NCBI GenBank assembly: GCA_017465605.1
Contig: JAFTVW010000051.1
Span: forward strand, 1-50,371
Length of the DNA stretch: 50,371 nt
Origin: Alistipes sp.
GTDB taxonomy: Bacteria; Bacteroidota; Bacteroidia; Bacteroidales; Rikenellaceae
Reading direction: 5' to 3'
The translations under genes were made by a program, and so were the position numbers. Positions 42,684 through 50,371 of the stretch are shown one piece after another. Positions within the stretch are counted from its first letter, which is position 1; every line of letters starts with the position of its first letter. The notes beneath the pieces are model-generated. The model searched no databases and was not told the origin of the DNA. It saw nothing but the letters and a program-made list of their open reading frames with translations.

Positions 42684-42721
42684 TTTATGCAAATATATTG
42701 CATAAAATTTAATCTTGCAAA
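42684..42721 (-). promoter_or_regulatory. argR promoter with overlapping ArgR operator
   Basis: On the minus strand TTTG (42721-42718), a 20-base spacer and TATATTTG (42697-42690) form a consensus promoter. TTTATGCAA (42684-42692) and TTGCATAAA (42698-42706) are perfect 9-bp arms with a 5-base spacer, centred on the -7 box. Confidence 0.7.
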
Positions 42722-42845
42722 TAATTTTACCATTTTGTCAGTATTTTGTCAATTGCACTACTTTTAGAACAACTTGTGTGATCAATATTTTTCCTGAAAA
42801 ATTTATGGTATCATAATATTCAATATTCGACATATTTATTCATTA

Positions 42846-42860
42846 TTTATGCAATTATGC
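42846..42860. promoter_or_regulatory. Additional ArgR-like half sites
   Basis: TTTATGCAA (42846-42854) is identical to an arm of the argR palindrome and is followed by TTATGC (42855-42860). They lie between argR and the arg operon promoter. Confidence 0.45.
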
Positions 42861-42899
42861 GGGTATTTTACCATATATATTTATATGATTGAGCTATTA

Positions 42900-42931
42900 T
42901 TTGCATATTGCGGATTAATATGCAATCTTTG
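42900..42931 (+). promoter_or_regulatory. arg operon promoter with ArgR operator between its boxes
   Basis: TTTG (42900-42903), 20 bases, AATCTTTG (42924-42931; one mismatch to TAnnTTTG). The palindrome TTGCATATT (42901-42909) / AATATGCAA (42917-42925), with a 7-base spacer, fills the promoter. Start of transcription near 42938, 40 bases before ATG 42978. Confidence 0.65.
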
Positions 42932-42977
42932 TGCATTCAAAAAAATATTAACGATTAAAAGATATATTTTTACTACA

Positions 42978-43592
42978 ATGAAGATTGATGTAATGGTTGC
43001 CAGTGAGGAGCATTTGCGTTTCGTAACGCAGATTAATGACTCAATTGACGAGGCAGCTAAACAGCGTGGAACGGGTATCGCCCGTCGTACCGACGAATAT
43101 ATCGCCGATAAAATAAATTCAGGTAAGGCCATTATCGCTGTTAACCGCGATGAGTTTGTGGGTTTCTGCTACATTGAGTCGTGGGGACACGATGAGTTTG
43201 TTGCCAATTCAGGTCTTATCGTTCGCCCACAGTATCGAGGAATGGGAGTAGCGAAGCGTATCAAGCAGGCTGCATTTGAGCTTTCGCGCAAGCGTTTCCC
43301 CAATGCCAAACTCTTTGGTCTTACAACAGGCGAGGCTGTAATGCGAATCAATACAGAGCTGGGTTACGAACCCGTAACATTTGCAAAACTTACCGATGAC
43401 GAGGCTTTCTGGGCAGGTTGCCAGTCTTGCGTAAATTACGATGTTTTGCAACGTACAAATATGACTAAATGCCTCTGTACGGGTATGATTTACGACCCCG
43501 AGAAGGTTGCTCAGAAGCGAGCAGCGGAGATGGCCACGCAAAAAACTACCAAAAAGAGTGGTTCGTGGTTGAGCCGCTTGTTGGGCCGATAG
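42978..43592 (+). CDS. GNAT acetyltransferase, likely N-acylglutamate synthase of the arg operon
   Basis: 204 residues, GNAT fold with acetyl-CoA loop QYRGMGVAKRIKQAAFEL (about 84-101) and a C-terminal extension that ends in a basic tail (KKSGSWLSRLLGR). It is the first gene of the arginine operon behind an ArgR-type operator, and no other N-acetylglutamate synthase (ArgA or ArgJ) is in the window. The best reading is that it acylates glutamate in the first step; this is inferred from position. Whether it uses acetyl- or succinyl-CoA cannot be told; a Bacteroides fragilis type pathway uses succinylated intermediates. ATG 42978 was chosen because upstream codons lie in the promoter and operator. 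Confidence 0.82.
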   Translation: MKIDVMVASEEHLRFVTQINDSIDEAAKQRGTGIARRTDEYIADKINSGKAIIAVNRDEFVGFCYIESWGHDEFVANSGLIVRPQYRGMGVAKRIKQAAFELSRKRFPNAKLFGLTTGEAVMRINTELGYEPVTFAKLTDDEAFWAGCQSCVNYDVLQRTNMTKCLCTGMIYDPEKVAQKRAAEMATQKTTKKSGSWLSRLLGR

Positions 43593-43652
43593 AGGTGAGG
43601 TCGGATTTTAGGCATCAAGGGAATTTATAGAAAATAATAAAAAATAGATATT

Positions 43653-44843
43653 ATGAAGAAGGTTGTATTGGCATATAGTGGAGGTCTTGATACCTCGTTC
43701 TGTGTGAAGTATCTGACTAAGGAGTTGGGTTATGAGGTTTATACTGCTTTGGCAAATACGGGTGGTTTTTCGGCCGAGGAGTTAGAGCAGGTTGAGAAGC
43801 GTGCTTATGCTTTGGGTGCGAAGCAGCACGTTAATATTGATGTTACGGGCGATTATTATCAGAAGTGCATCAAGTATATGGTTTTTGGTAACGTGTTGCG
43901 TAACAAGACCTATCCAATTTCAGTTAGCTCGGAGCGTACGTTTCAGGCGTTGGCTATCGTAAATTATGCCAATTCGATTGGTGCCGATGCTATCGCTCAC
44001 GGCTCTACGGGTGCTGGTAACGACCAAGTTCGTTTCGACCTTACATTCGAGGTGTTTGCTCCGCAGGTTGAGATTATCACTCCTACACGCGATATGAAAC
44101 TCTCGCGCGAGTACGAAATCAACTATCTCAAAGAGAATGGTTTTGAGGCTGACTTTACCAAGATGGAGTACTCTATCAACAAGGGTGTATGGGGTACATC
44201 GGTTGGTGGTAAGGAGACTCTCTGCTCTGCAACCAATTTGCCCGATACAGCTTATCCTTCGCAGCTTAAAAAGGAGGGAACGGAGTCGTTGGAGATTGAG
44301 TTTAAGAATGGCGAGGTTGTTGGCGTGAATGGCGAGGCTGTAAGCGGCGTTGCTGCTATCAATAAGTTGGAGGCTATCGGCTCGGCGTGGGCTATTGGTC
44401 GTGATACTCACGTTGGCGATACAATCGTAGGCATCAAGGGTCGTGTAGGTTTCGAGGCCGCAGCTCCTATGCTTATTATCAAGGCTCACGAGTTGTTGGA
44501 GAAGCACACCCTCACAAAGTGGCAGCAGTATTGGAAAGACCAGTTGGGTACTTGGTACGGTATGTTTATGCACGAGGCTATGTATTCTGAGCCTGTGATG
44601 CGTGATGTGGAGAAGTTCTTGGAGAGCAGTCAGCGCAATGTGTCGGGTAAGGTATTCATCACTTTGCGACCTTATACCTTCACTTTGGTAGGTATTGAGT
44701 CGGCTCACGATTTGATGAACGCTAAGTTTGCCGAGTATGGTGAGATGAACAATGCGTGGACTGCCGATGATGTTAAGGGCTTTACGAAGATTGCATCTAT
44801 GCCATTGAAGATTTATCACGCAGTAAACCCCGACGAAGAGTAA
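43653..44843 (+). CDS. argG: Argininosuccinate synthase
   Basis: 396 residues. Joins citrulline and aspartate using ATP. The N-terminal ATP-pyrophosphatase motif AYSGGLDTS (about 6-14), AHGSTGAGNDQVRF for citrulline/aspartate binding and EYEINYLKENG are present. The last base of its TAA is the A of the argC ATG, which couples the two. Confidence 0.96.
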   Translation: MKKVVLAYSGGLDTSFCVKYLTKELGYEVYTALANTGGFSAEELEQVEKRAYALGAKQHVNIDVTGDYYQKCIKYMVFGNVLRNKTYPISVSSERTFQALAIVNYANSIGADAIAHGSTGAGNDQVRFDLTFEVFAPQVEIITPTRDMKLSREYEINYLKENGFEADFTKMEYSINKGVWGTSVGGKETLCSATNLPDTAYPSQLKKEGTESLEIEFKNGEVVGVNGEAVSGVAAINKLEAIGSAWAIGRDTHVGDTIVGIKGRVGFEAAAPMLIIKAHELLEKHTLTKWQQYWKDQLGTWYGMFMHEAMYSEPVMRDVEKFLESSQRNVSGKVFITLRPYTFTLVGIESAHDLMNAKFAEYGEMNNAWTADDVKGFTKIASMPLKIYHAVNPDEE

Positions 44844-45805
44844 TGATTAGAGTAGGTATAGCAGGAGGTGCTGGATATACAGCAGGCGAATTGTTGCGCC
44901 TGCTGATAAACCACCCCTCGGTTGAGATTAAATACATTCAGAGCGAGTCGCATAAGGGCGAGCCAATCAGCTCGGTGCATAGCGATTTGTTGTATTCACA
45001 CTTGACGTTTTCGGATATTGATTTTGAGGATATCGACGTGTTGTATATCTGTATGGGACACGGAAATTCTGCAAAGTTTTTGGCCGAGAATCCAATGCCC
45101 GAGAGTGTTAAGATTATCGATTTGAGCAACGATTTCCGCTTGAAGGCCGATGCGGGCGAGTTTGTATATGGAGCCCCAGAACTTAACCGTGAGCAGATTA
45201 GGCAGGCTCGATGTGTGGCTAATCCGGGTTGTTTTGCTACGTCAATTAATTTGGCGTTGCTTCCGTTGGCTGCGGCGGGAATGCTGCCCGAGGAGGTGAC
45301 CGTTACTGGTATCACAGGCTCAACAGGTGCAGGCCAAAAGCCTACTCAGGATACACATTTCAGCAATCGTAACGCCAATCTCTCGAATTATAAGGTCTTT
45401 ACTCATCAACATCTTGGCGAGATTGGTGAGACGGTAGTGGCAGCGGGAGGCAGCACTCAGACCGACATTGCGTTTGTTCCGGTGAGAGGTTGTCACGCAC
45501 GCGGTATTATGAGCGATGTGGTGGTGCGTTTAGATGCTGATTTGGAGCAAATAACACGCTTGTATAAAGAGTATTATGCTCAGCACCCATTTGTTTGTGT
45601 GAGCGATAAACCTGTCTATATGAAGCAAGTTGTCAACACCAACTACTGTTTCCTGTCGTTGCAGAAGGAGGGTCGCAAGTTGTTGATTACTTCGGTCGTG
45701 GATAATTTGTTGAAGGGCGCATCGGGTCAAGCCGTTCAGAATATGAACCTGATGTTTGGCTTCGATGAAATGGAGGGACTTCGATTGAAGGCCTCGTACT
45801 TTTAA
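44843..45805 (+). CDS. argC: N-acetyl(succinyl)-gamma-glutamyl-phosphate reductase
   Basis: 320 residues, NADPH enzyme of the third step. GGAGYTAGELLRLL dinucleotide-binding start, catalytic Cys in NPGCFATSI (about 127-135), and HQHLGEIGE near the C-terminal half. Overlaps argG by one base and is 11 bases from argD. Confidence 0.95.
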   Translation: MIRVGIAGGAGYTAGELLRLLINHPSVEIKYIQSESHKGEPISSVHSDLLYSHLTFSDIDFEDIDVLYICMGHGNSAKFLAENPMPESVKIIDLSNDFRLKADAGEFVYGAPELNREQIRQARCVANPGCFATSINLALLPLAAAGMLPEEVTVTGITGSTGAGQKPTQDTHFSNRNANLSNYKVFTHQHLGEIGETVVAAGGSTQTDIAFVPVRGCHARGIMSDVVVRLDADLEQITRLYKEYYAQHPFVCVSDKPVYMKQVVNTNYCFLSLQKEGRKLLITSVVDNLLKGASGQAVQNMNLMFGFDEMEGLRLKASYF

Positions 45806-45816
45806 TCTTGTCGATT

Positions 45817-46953
45817 ATGAAACTTTTTGATGTATATTCTCTGCTCGATATGGAGCCTGTGAAGGCTCAGGGAGCCTATTTGTGGGATAAGAATGGTGTG
45901 GAGTATCTCGATTTTTATGGCGGTCACGCTGTGATTTCGATTGGTCACACTCACCCTCATTATGTTGAGAAGATTTCGGAGCAACTATCGAAGATTGGTT
46001 TCTACTCTAATGCAGTTATCAATAGCTTGCAGGTGGAGTTGGCCGAGAAGTTGGGTGAACTGTCGGGATATGATGATTATGAGCTTTTCCTCTGCAATAG
46101 CGGAGCTGAGGCCAACGAAAATGCTTTGAAGTTGGCTTCGTTTGCTACGGGTCGAGAGCGTGTGCTTGCTATGCACGGTGCGTTTCACGGCCGCACAAGT
46201 TTGGCTGTTGCAATTTCGGATAATCCTGCAATCCAAGCCCCTGTAAACAAGACCGATAAGGTGTCGTATATCGACCTTAACAATGTGGAGGCTTTGCAGC
46301 GAGAGCTATCGAGCAAGGAGTATGCAGCCGTAATCGTTGAGCCTATTCAGGGCGTGAATGGTATTCGTGTGGCGAGTGACGAGTTTATGCAGGCGGCACG
46401 CGAGGCGTGTGATAAAACAGGTACGATGCTTATTTGCGACGAGGTGCAGGCTGGATATGGCCGTAGTGGCCGATTCTTCTCGCACCAGTGGTCGGGCATC
46501 AAGGCCGATATTATCTCGATGGCAAAAGGTATTGCTAACGGATTTCCCGTAGGTGCAATTATGATTTCACCCAAGATTGCAGCCAAGAAGGGTATGTTGG
46601 GAACAACCTTTGGTGGTAGCCATTTGGCTTGTGCTGCGGCTATTGCGGTGGCCGATGTGGTAAAATCGGAGTCGCTGGTAGAGAATGCACGAGTGATGGG
46701 CGAAAAGATTGTCGAGGGCATCAAAGGCGTGAGCGGCGTAGAGGATATTCGAGGCAGAGGTTTGATGATTGGAATCGATTTGTCGGTACCTCAGGCTGAT
46801 TTCCGTAAGGTTTTGCGCGAGAAACATCACATTATGACAGGCCTGAGCGGAAAATATACGTTGCGATTGTTGCCACCGCTTGTGATTGGAGAGAAGGAGG
46901 TAGTGCGTTTCGTGGAGGCGTTCCGAGCTACGGCTGCCGAGATGGGAATGTAG
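45817..46953 (+). CDS. argD: Acetyl(succinyl)ornithine aminotransferase
   Basis: 378 residues, PLP enzyme of fold type I. LCNSGAEANENALKLA, HGAFHGRTSLAV, EPIQGVNGI, CDEVQAGYGRSG and PLP lysine in SMAKGIANGFPVGA. The frame allows three codons upstream (45808) but ATG 45817 gives the family start. Fourth gene of the operon. Confidence 0.95.
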   Translation: MKLFDVYSLLDMEPVKAQGAYLWDKNGVEYLDFYGGHAVISIGHTHPHYVEKISEQLSKIGFYSNAVINSLQVELAEKLGELSGYDDYELFLCNSGAEANENALKLASFATGRERVLAMHGAFHGRTSLAVAISDNPAIQAPVNKTDKVSYIDLNNVEALQRELSSKEYAAVIVEPIQGVNGIRVASDEFMQAAREACDKTGTMLICDEVQAGYGRSGRFFSHQWSGIKADIISMAKGIANGFPVGAIMISPKIAAKKGMLGTTFGGSHLACAAAIAVADVVKSESLVENARVMGEKIVEGIKGVSGVEDIRGRGLMIGIDLSVPQADFRKVLREKHHIMTGLSGKYTLRLLPPLVIGEKEVVRFVEAFRATAAEMGM

Positions 46954-47004
46954 GCGAGGCCGCAGTAAAGTTAAGCCGAGATAATTCCATATTAGGAAGA
47001 TTGT

Positions 47005-47766
47005 ATGAAGATAAAGGTTATAAAAATCGGCGGTAAGCTGATTGAGAATAGCGAAGTTTTAGCTCGCCTGTGTGATGGTCTCTCATCGCTTGGCGAGCCA
47101 TTCGTTTTGGTACACGGAGGCGGTGTGATGGGTTCGCAGTTGGCCACCAAACTTGGTGTTGAGGTGAAGATGCACGAAGGCCGTCGTATCACCGACGAGG
47201 CCACATTGGATATAGCCGTTATGGCCTACGCTGGTTTGGCAAACAAACGAGTAGTAGCGGCTTTGCAGGCAAGAGGCGTGAATGCGTGCGGATTGTCGGG
47301 TTGCGATATGGCGGTTGTAAAGTCGCATCGTCGTCCCGTGAAAGATATTGATTGGGGTTTGGTTGGCGATGTGGATAGCGTCGATGCCGACGTGATGGCT
47401 ATGTTGCTGGGTGCGGGAGTTATCCCTGTTGTGTCGCCCATCACGTTCTCACCCGATGGTGAATTGCTCAATACCAATGCAGATAGCGTGGCTTCGGCTG
47501 TGGCTATGGGTTTGGCCTCAAAGTATGAGGTGGAGTTGGTATTTACACTCGACAAGGCGGGCGTGTTGCTCGATGTTGATGATGAATCATCGCTTATTCC
47601 AACTATTACCCCCGACCTTTATGCCACTCTTCGTTGTGAGGAGAAGATTCACTCTGGAATGATACCCAAAATTGATAATGCTTATAAGACTATTGAGGCT
47701 GGTGTGGAAAAGGTTCGCATCACTTCGCCCAATAATCTTACAGGCGGTACGGTAGTGATAAAATAA
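47005..47766 (+). CDS. argB: N-acetyl(acyl)glutamate kinase
   Basis: 253 residues, amino-acid kinase fold. IKIGGKLIENSE and VHGGGVMGSQLA (phosphate binding), NTNADSVASAVAMGL and LDKAGVLLD. It has no regulatory N-terminal helix, so it is the arginine-insensitive short form by length. It follows argD after 51 bases, with no argF gene in between. Confidence 0.94.
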   Translation: MKIKVIKIGGKLIENSEVLARLCDGLSSLGEPFVLVHGGGVMGSQLATKLGVEVKMHEGRRITDEATLDIAVMAYAGLANKRVVAALQARGVNACGLSGCDMAVVKSHRRPVKDIDWGLVGDVDSVDADVMAMLLGAGVIPVVSPITFSPDGELLNTNADSVASAVAMGLASKYEVELVFTLDKAGVLLDVDDESSLIPTITPDLYATLRCEEKIHSGMIPKIDNAYKTIEAGVEKVRITSPNNLTGGTVVIK

Positions 47767-47784
47767 GTAAAGTAGGCAGATAAT

Positions 47785-48849
47785 ATGGAGTTTGCGCAGG
47801 CCATAGAGTTGTTGAAAAATCTTATCTCGACACCATCAATTAGTCGCGACGAGTCGGCTGCGGCCGATATCGTTGAGACGTGGTTTCGTGAGCAAGGTTT
47901 TGTGCCGCAACGTAAGGGGAATAACGTGTGGGCTATGGCTGCGGAGTATTGTGAGCAGTTGCCGACTATTTTGCTTGATGCTCATATTGATACTGTTAAA
48001 CCCAATGCTTCGTGGTGTCGCAATCCGTTTGAGCCTGTTGTCGAAGGCGATAGGTTGTACGGTTTAGGCAGTAACGATACGGGAGGAAGTTTGGTTGCTA
48101 TGCTGGCAGCGTTTGTACGTTTGGCAGCTAAGGCTCAACCATATAATCTTGTAATGCTGGCTTCGGCCGAGGAGGAGGTTACGGGTGTGGGTGGCGTTAG
48201 AGCCGTATTGTCGGAACTCCCTAAAATCGATTTTGCTATCGTCGGAGAACCTACCTCAATGCAACCAGCCATTGCCGAGAAGGGATTGATGGTATTTGAT
48301 TGTGTGGCACGCGGCAGGTCAGGCCACGCAGCTCGCGATGAGGGTGACAATGCTATCTATAAGGCATTGAAGGATATTGAATGGTTCCGCAGCTATGAGT
48401 TTGAGCGCAAATCGGAACTATTGGGGCCTGTGAAGATGACCGTTACGGGAGTGCAAGCGGGAACGCAACACAATGTTGTACCCGATGAGTGTCGGTTTAT
48501 GGTCGATGTGAGGGTAAATGAGTGTTACAAGAACGAGGAGTTGTTGGCCGAGGTGAGAGGCAAGGTGGCTTCGGAGGTTACACCTCGCTCAACACATCTC
48601 TCTTCGTCGTATATTTCGCCCTCGCACCCAGCCGTAGAGCGTTTGATAAAGATGGGTCGCGAGGCGTTTGGGTCACCTACGATGTCAAATCAGGCTGTGA
48701 TGCCTTTTGATACGTTGAAGTTAGGTCCAGGCGATAGCGCGCGTTCCCATACGGCCGATGAATATATCTTGCTCTCGGAGATAGCCGAGGCTATTGAGGT
48801 CTATTTTGAGGTGTTGGATAATTTGATAATTGAACAAACAAACAGATAA
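47785..48849 (+). CDS. argE: M20 deacylase, probable acetylornithine/acetylcitrulline deacetylase (ArgE-like)
   Basis: 354 residues. M20 metallopeptidase pattern: LDAHIDTVKPNASW, GLGSNDTGGSLVAML, SAEEEVTGVGG with catalytic Glu, IVGEPTSMQPAIAEKG, GRSGHAA and a C-terminal GPGDSARSHTADEY metal ligand. In this operon it removes the acyl group from ornithine or citrulline; acylcitrulline is likely if the transcarbamylase is of the succinylornithine type. Overlaps argH by one base. Confidence 0.88.
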   Translation: MEFAQAIELLKNLISTPSISRDESAAADIVETWFREQGFVPQRKGNNVWAMAAEYCEQLPTILLDAHIDTVKPNASWCRNPFEPVVEGDRLYGLGSNDTGGSLVAMLAAFVRLAAKAQPYNLVMLASAEEEVTGVGGVRAVLSELPKIDFAIVGEPTSMQPAIAEKGLMVFDCVARGRSGHAARDEGDNAIYKALKDIEWFRSYEFERKSELLGPVKMTVTGVQAGTQHNVVPDECRFMVDVRVNECYKNEELLAEVRGKVASEVTPRSTHLSSSYISPSHPAVERLIKMGREAFGSPTMSNQAVMPFDTLKLGPGDSARSHTADEYILLSEIAEAIEVYFEVLDNLIIEQTNR

Positions 48850-50177
48850 TGAAACTTTGGGATAAGGGATACTCGACCGATTCGTTTGTCGAGGAGTTTA
48901 CAGTGGGTCGTGACCGCGAGTTAGACCTCTTTTTGGCCGAGGCCGACGTGTTGGGTAATATGGCTCATATGAAGATGCTCAACTCGATAGGACTTATATC
49001 TGATGCCGATTGCAAACTTTTGGAGCAAGGTCTGCGTGAGATATATGCAAAGGTACAGAGCGGCGAATTTGTAATCGAGGAGGGTGTTGAAGATGTTCAC
49101 TCGCAGGTGGAGTTTATGCTTACCAAGATGTGTGGCGATGCGGGTAAGAGAATCCATACGGGTCGTTCACGCAACGATCAGGTTATGGTCGATATCAAAC
49201 TTTTCTCGCGTAGTGCGCTCATTGCATTGCAGCAGAGTGTGGAGAAGTTGTTTGAGGTGTTGATGGCTAAGGCTGAGGAGTATCGCGATGTATTGATGCC
49301 CGGCTATACCCATATGCAGGTGGCTATGCCTTCGTCGTTTGGTATGTGGCTCAGTGCATACGCCGAGGCGTTGGCTGATGATTTATTGATGCTTGGTGCA
49401 GCATATTCACTCGTGAATACCAATCCGTTGGGTTCGGGCGCGGGTTATGGCTCGTCGGTTCCTTTGAATCGAGAGATGACCACTCGTCTGCTCGGCTTTG
49501 AGGATTTGGCCTATAATTCAGTATATGCGCAGATGCAACGAGGTAAAACCGAGCGTACTGTGCTCACTGCCATTGCGGCTGTTGCTTCGACTGTTGGCCG
49601 TTTGGCGCAAGATGTGTGCTTGTATTCGTGTGCAAACTTCGGCTTTGTAAAGTTGCCCGATGCCTTTACTACGGGGTCGAGCATTATGCCTCACAAGAAG
49701 AATCCCGATATCTTTGAGTTGATTCGTGCCAAATGTAATCGTATGCAGGCTCTGCCTATGGAGGTTACGCTTATTTCGACAAACCTTCCATCGGGTTATT
49801 TCCGCGATATGCAACTTACCAAAGAGATTTATGTGCCTACTTTTAGCGAGATAGTCGATGTGCTTCGTATGGCTGCTACGGGATTGGAGCAGATGTGGAT
49901 TAATCGCGATATACTCTCCGACGAGAAGTACAAGTATCTCTTTACGGTTGAAGATGTGAACGATGCTGTGGCTAAGGGCGTTCCTTTCCGCGATGCCTAT
50001 CGTGAGGTTGGTATGCGAGTGCAGAATGGTACATATCAGCACGATGGCCGCGAATTGAATCATACTCACGCAGGTAGCATCGGAAATCTATGCTTAGACA
50101 AGATTTCTCAGAAGTTTGCCCGTCATAAGTTCGATTACTCTGCGGCAGTGGCGGCAGAGCAAAAGCTGATGCAGTAG
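48849..50177 (+). CDS. argH: Argininosuccinate lyase
   Basis: 442 residues. Splits argininosuccinate to arginine and fumarate. HTGRSRNDQVMVD, PGYTHMQVAMPSSFG and the fumarase-family signature GSSIMPHKKNPD with catalytic Ser. Last gene of the visible operon; no terminator is clear before the repeats that follow. Ends in TAG. Confidence 0.96.
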   Translation: MKLWDKGYSTDSFVEEFTVGRDRELDLFLAEADVLGNMAHMKMLNSIGLISDADCKLLEQGLREIYAKVQSGEFVIEEGVEDVHSQVEFMLTKMCGDAGKRIHTGRSRNDQVMVDIKLFSRSALIALQQSVEKLFEVLMAKAEEYRDVLMPGYTHMQVAMPSSFGMWLSAYAEALADDLLMLGAAYSLVNTNPLGSGAGYGSSVPLNREMTTRLLGFEDLAYNSVYAQMQRGKTERTVLTAIAAVASTVGRLAQDVCLYSCANFGFVKLPDAFTTGSSIMPHKKNPDIFELIRAKCNRMQALPMEVTLISTNLPSGYFRDMQLTKEIYVPTFSEIVDVLRMAATGLEQMWINRDILSDEKYKYLFTVEDVNDAVAKGVPFRDAYREVGMRVQNGTYQHDGRELNHTHAGSIGNLCLDKISQKFARHKFDYSAAVAAEQKLMQ

Positions 50178-50192
50178 GATTCAAATTATAAA

Positions 50193-50216
50193 TTGTCTAA
50201 GCTGGCTATTTTGGAG
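50193..50216. repeat. Solo end of the MITE-like repeat
   Basis: TTGTCTAAGCTGGCTATTTTG matches the left terminal inverted repeat of the elements at 41678 and 50238 but has no body, so it is probably a deletion remnant. Confidence 0.45.
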
Positions 50217-50237
50217 TCTTGCTTAATGTGAAGAAGC

Positions 50238-50347
50238 TGTCTAACAAGGCTCTTTTGTTGTTTCTCTTGCCCTCAAAATCCTCACATACCCAGAGTATGC
50301 TGCGGTTTGTCGGGCTTCGAGGGCCTAAAAATAGCTCTTGTTATACA
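50238..50347. repeat. MITE/REP-like palindromic element
   Basis: TGTCTAACAAGGCTCTTTTG (50238-50257) and the complement of AAAAATAGCTCTTGTTATACA (50327-50347) form inverted ends of about 20 bp with three or four mismatches. Inside are GCCCTC/GAGGGC arms and CATAC-CCAGA-GTATG. Ends resemble those of the tandem repeat at 41678, but the body differs. Confidence 0.65.
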
Positions 50348-50371
50348 ACTTCTGAGATAGATGTGGTTGTC

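Noticed and set aside
43920-44819. 299-codon open frame on the minus strand
   Set aside because: Antisense of argG, no motifs.

Overview
The window looks like a chromosomal segment of a Bacteroidales bacterium, possibly Alistipes/Rikenellaceae-like; the genus is inference. Supporting signs are promoters of the TTTG-N19/20-TAnnTTTG type, BACON and DUF4369-thioredoxin lipoproteins, TonB/OMP beta-barrel receptors with carboxypeptidase-like N-termini, the Bacteroidetes form of the V-type ATPase operon and a Bacteroidetes-type integrase. Several ordinary host genes end in TGA, so the host reads UGA as stop.

Positions 1-4020 are AT-rich and accessory: the right end of an integrated element, bounded by a tyrosine recombinase beside a tRNA-Arg. 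It carries the tail of one gene, a helix-turn-helix gene (1188-223, minus) that is open for 321 codons apart from three in-frame TGA codons and contains no TGG, about 900 bases of repeats and relics, and one unrecognised gene with its own terminator. The three-TGA gene is the most unusual thing here. It may be a UGA=Trp recoded phage or plasmid-type gene, or a decayed one.

Positions 4050-20090 are mostly on the minus strand and form the cell-envelope part: tRNA-Arg, a thioredoxin-like lipoprotein, a TonB receptor with its His-rich partner (probably metal uptake), tRNA-Val, tRNA-Leu, miaA, a pRiA4b-like protein, a large OMP beta-barrel protein, a BACON lipoprotein, a GNAT/YitT pair and three tandem secreted GH16 glycosidases. 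A DUF362 ferredoxin-like gene runs the other way.

Positions 20300-28000 hold a seven-gene V/A-type ATPase operon (E, DUF2764, A, B, D, I, K) behind a clear promoter and a leader of about 135 nt. Positions 28245-34319 are a tight five-gene run: glutaminyl cyclase, homocysteine methyltransferase, M20 hydrolase, RNase R, MqnC. Then come tig-clpP-clpX, transketolase, hpt-queE and an FtsB/DivIC-like gene.

Positions 41678-42060 hold three tandem copies of a roughly 119-bp palindromic repeat. A related single copy closes the window at 50238-50347. Between them is the arginine regulon: argR diverging from a GNAT-argG-argC-argD-argB-argE-argH operon. Palindromic TATGCAA-type sites, likely ArgR operators, overlap the promoters on both sides.
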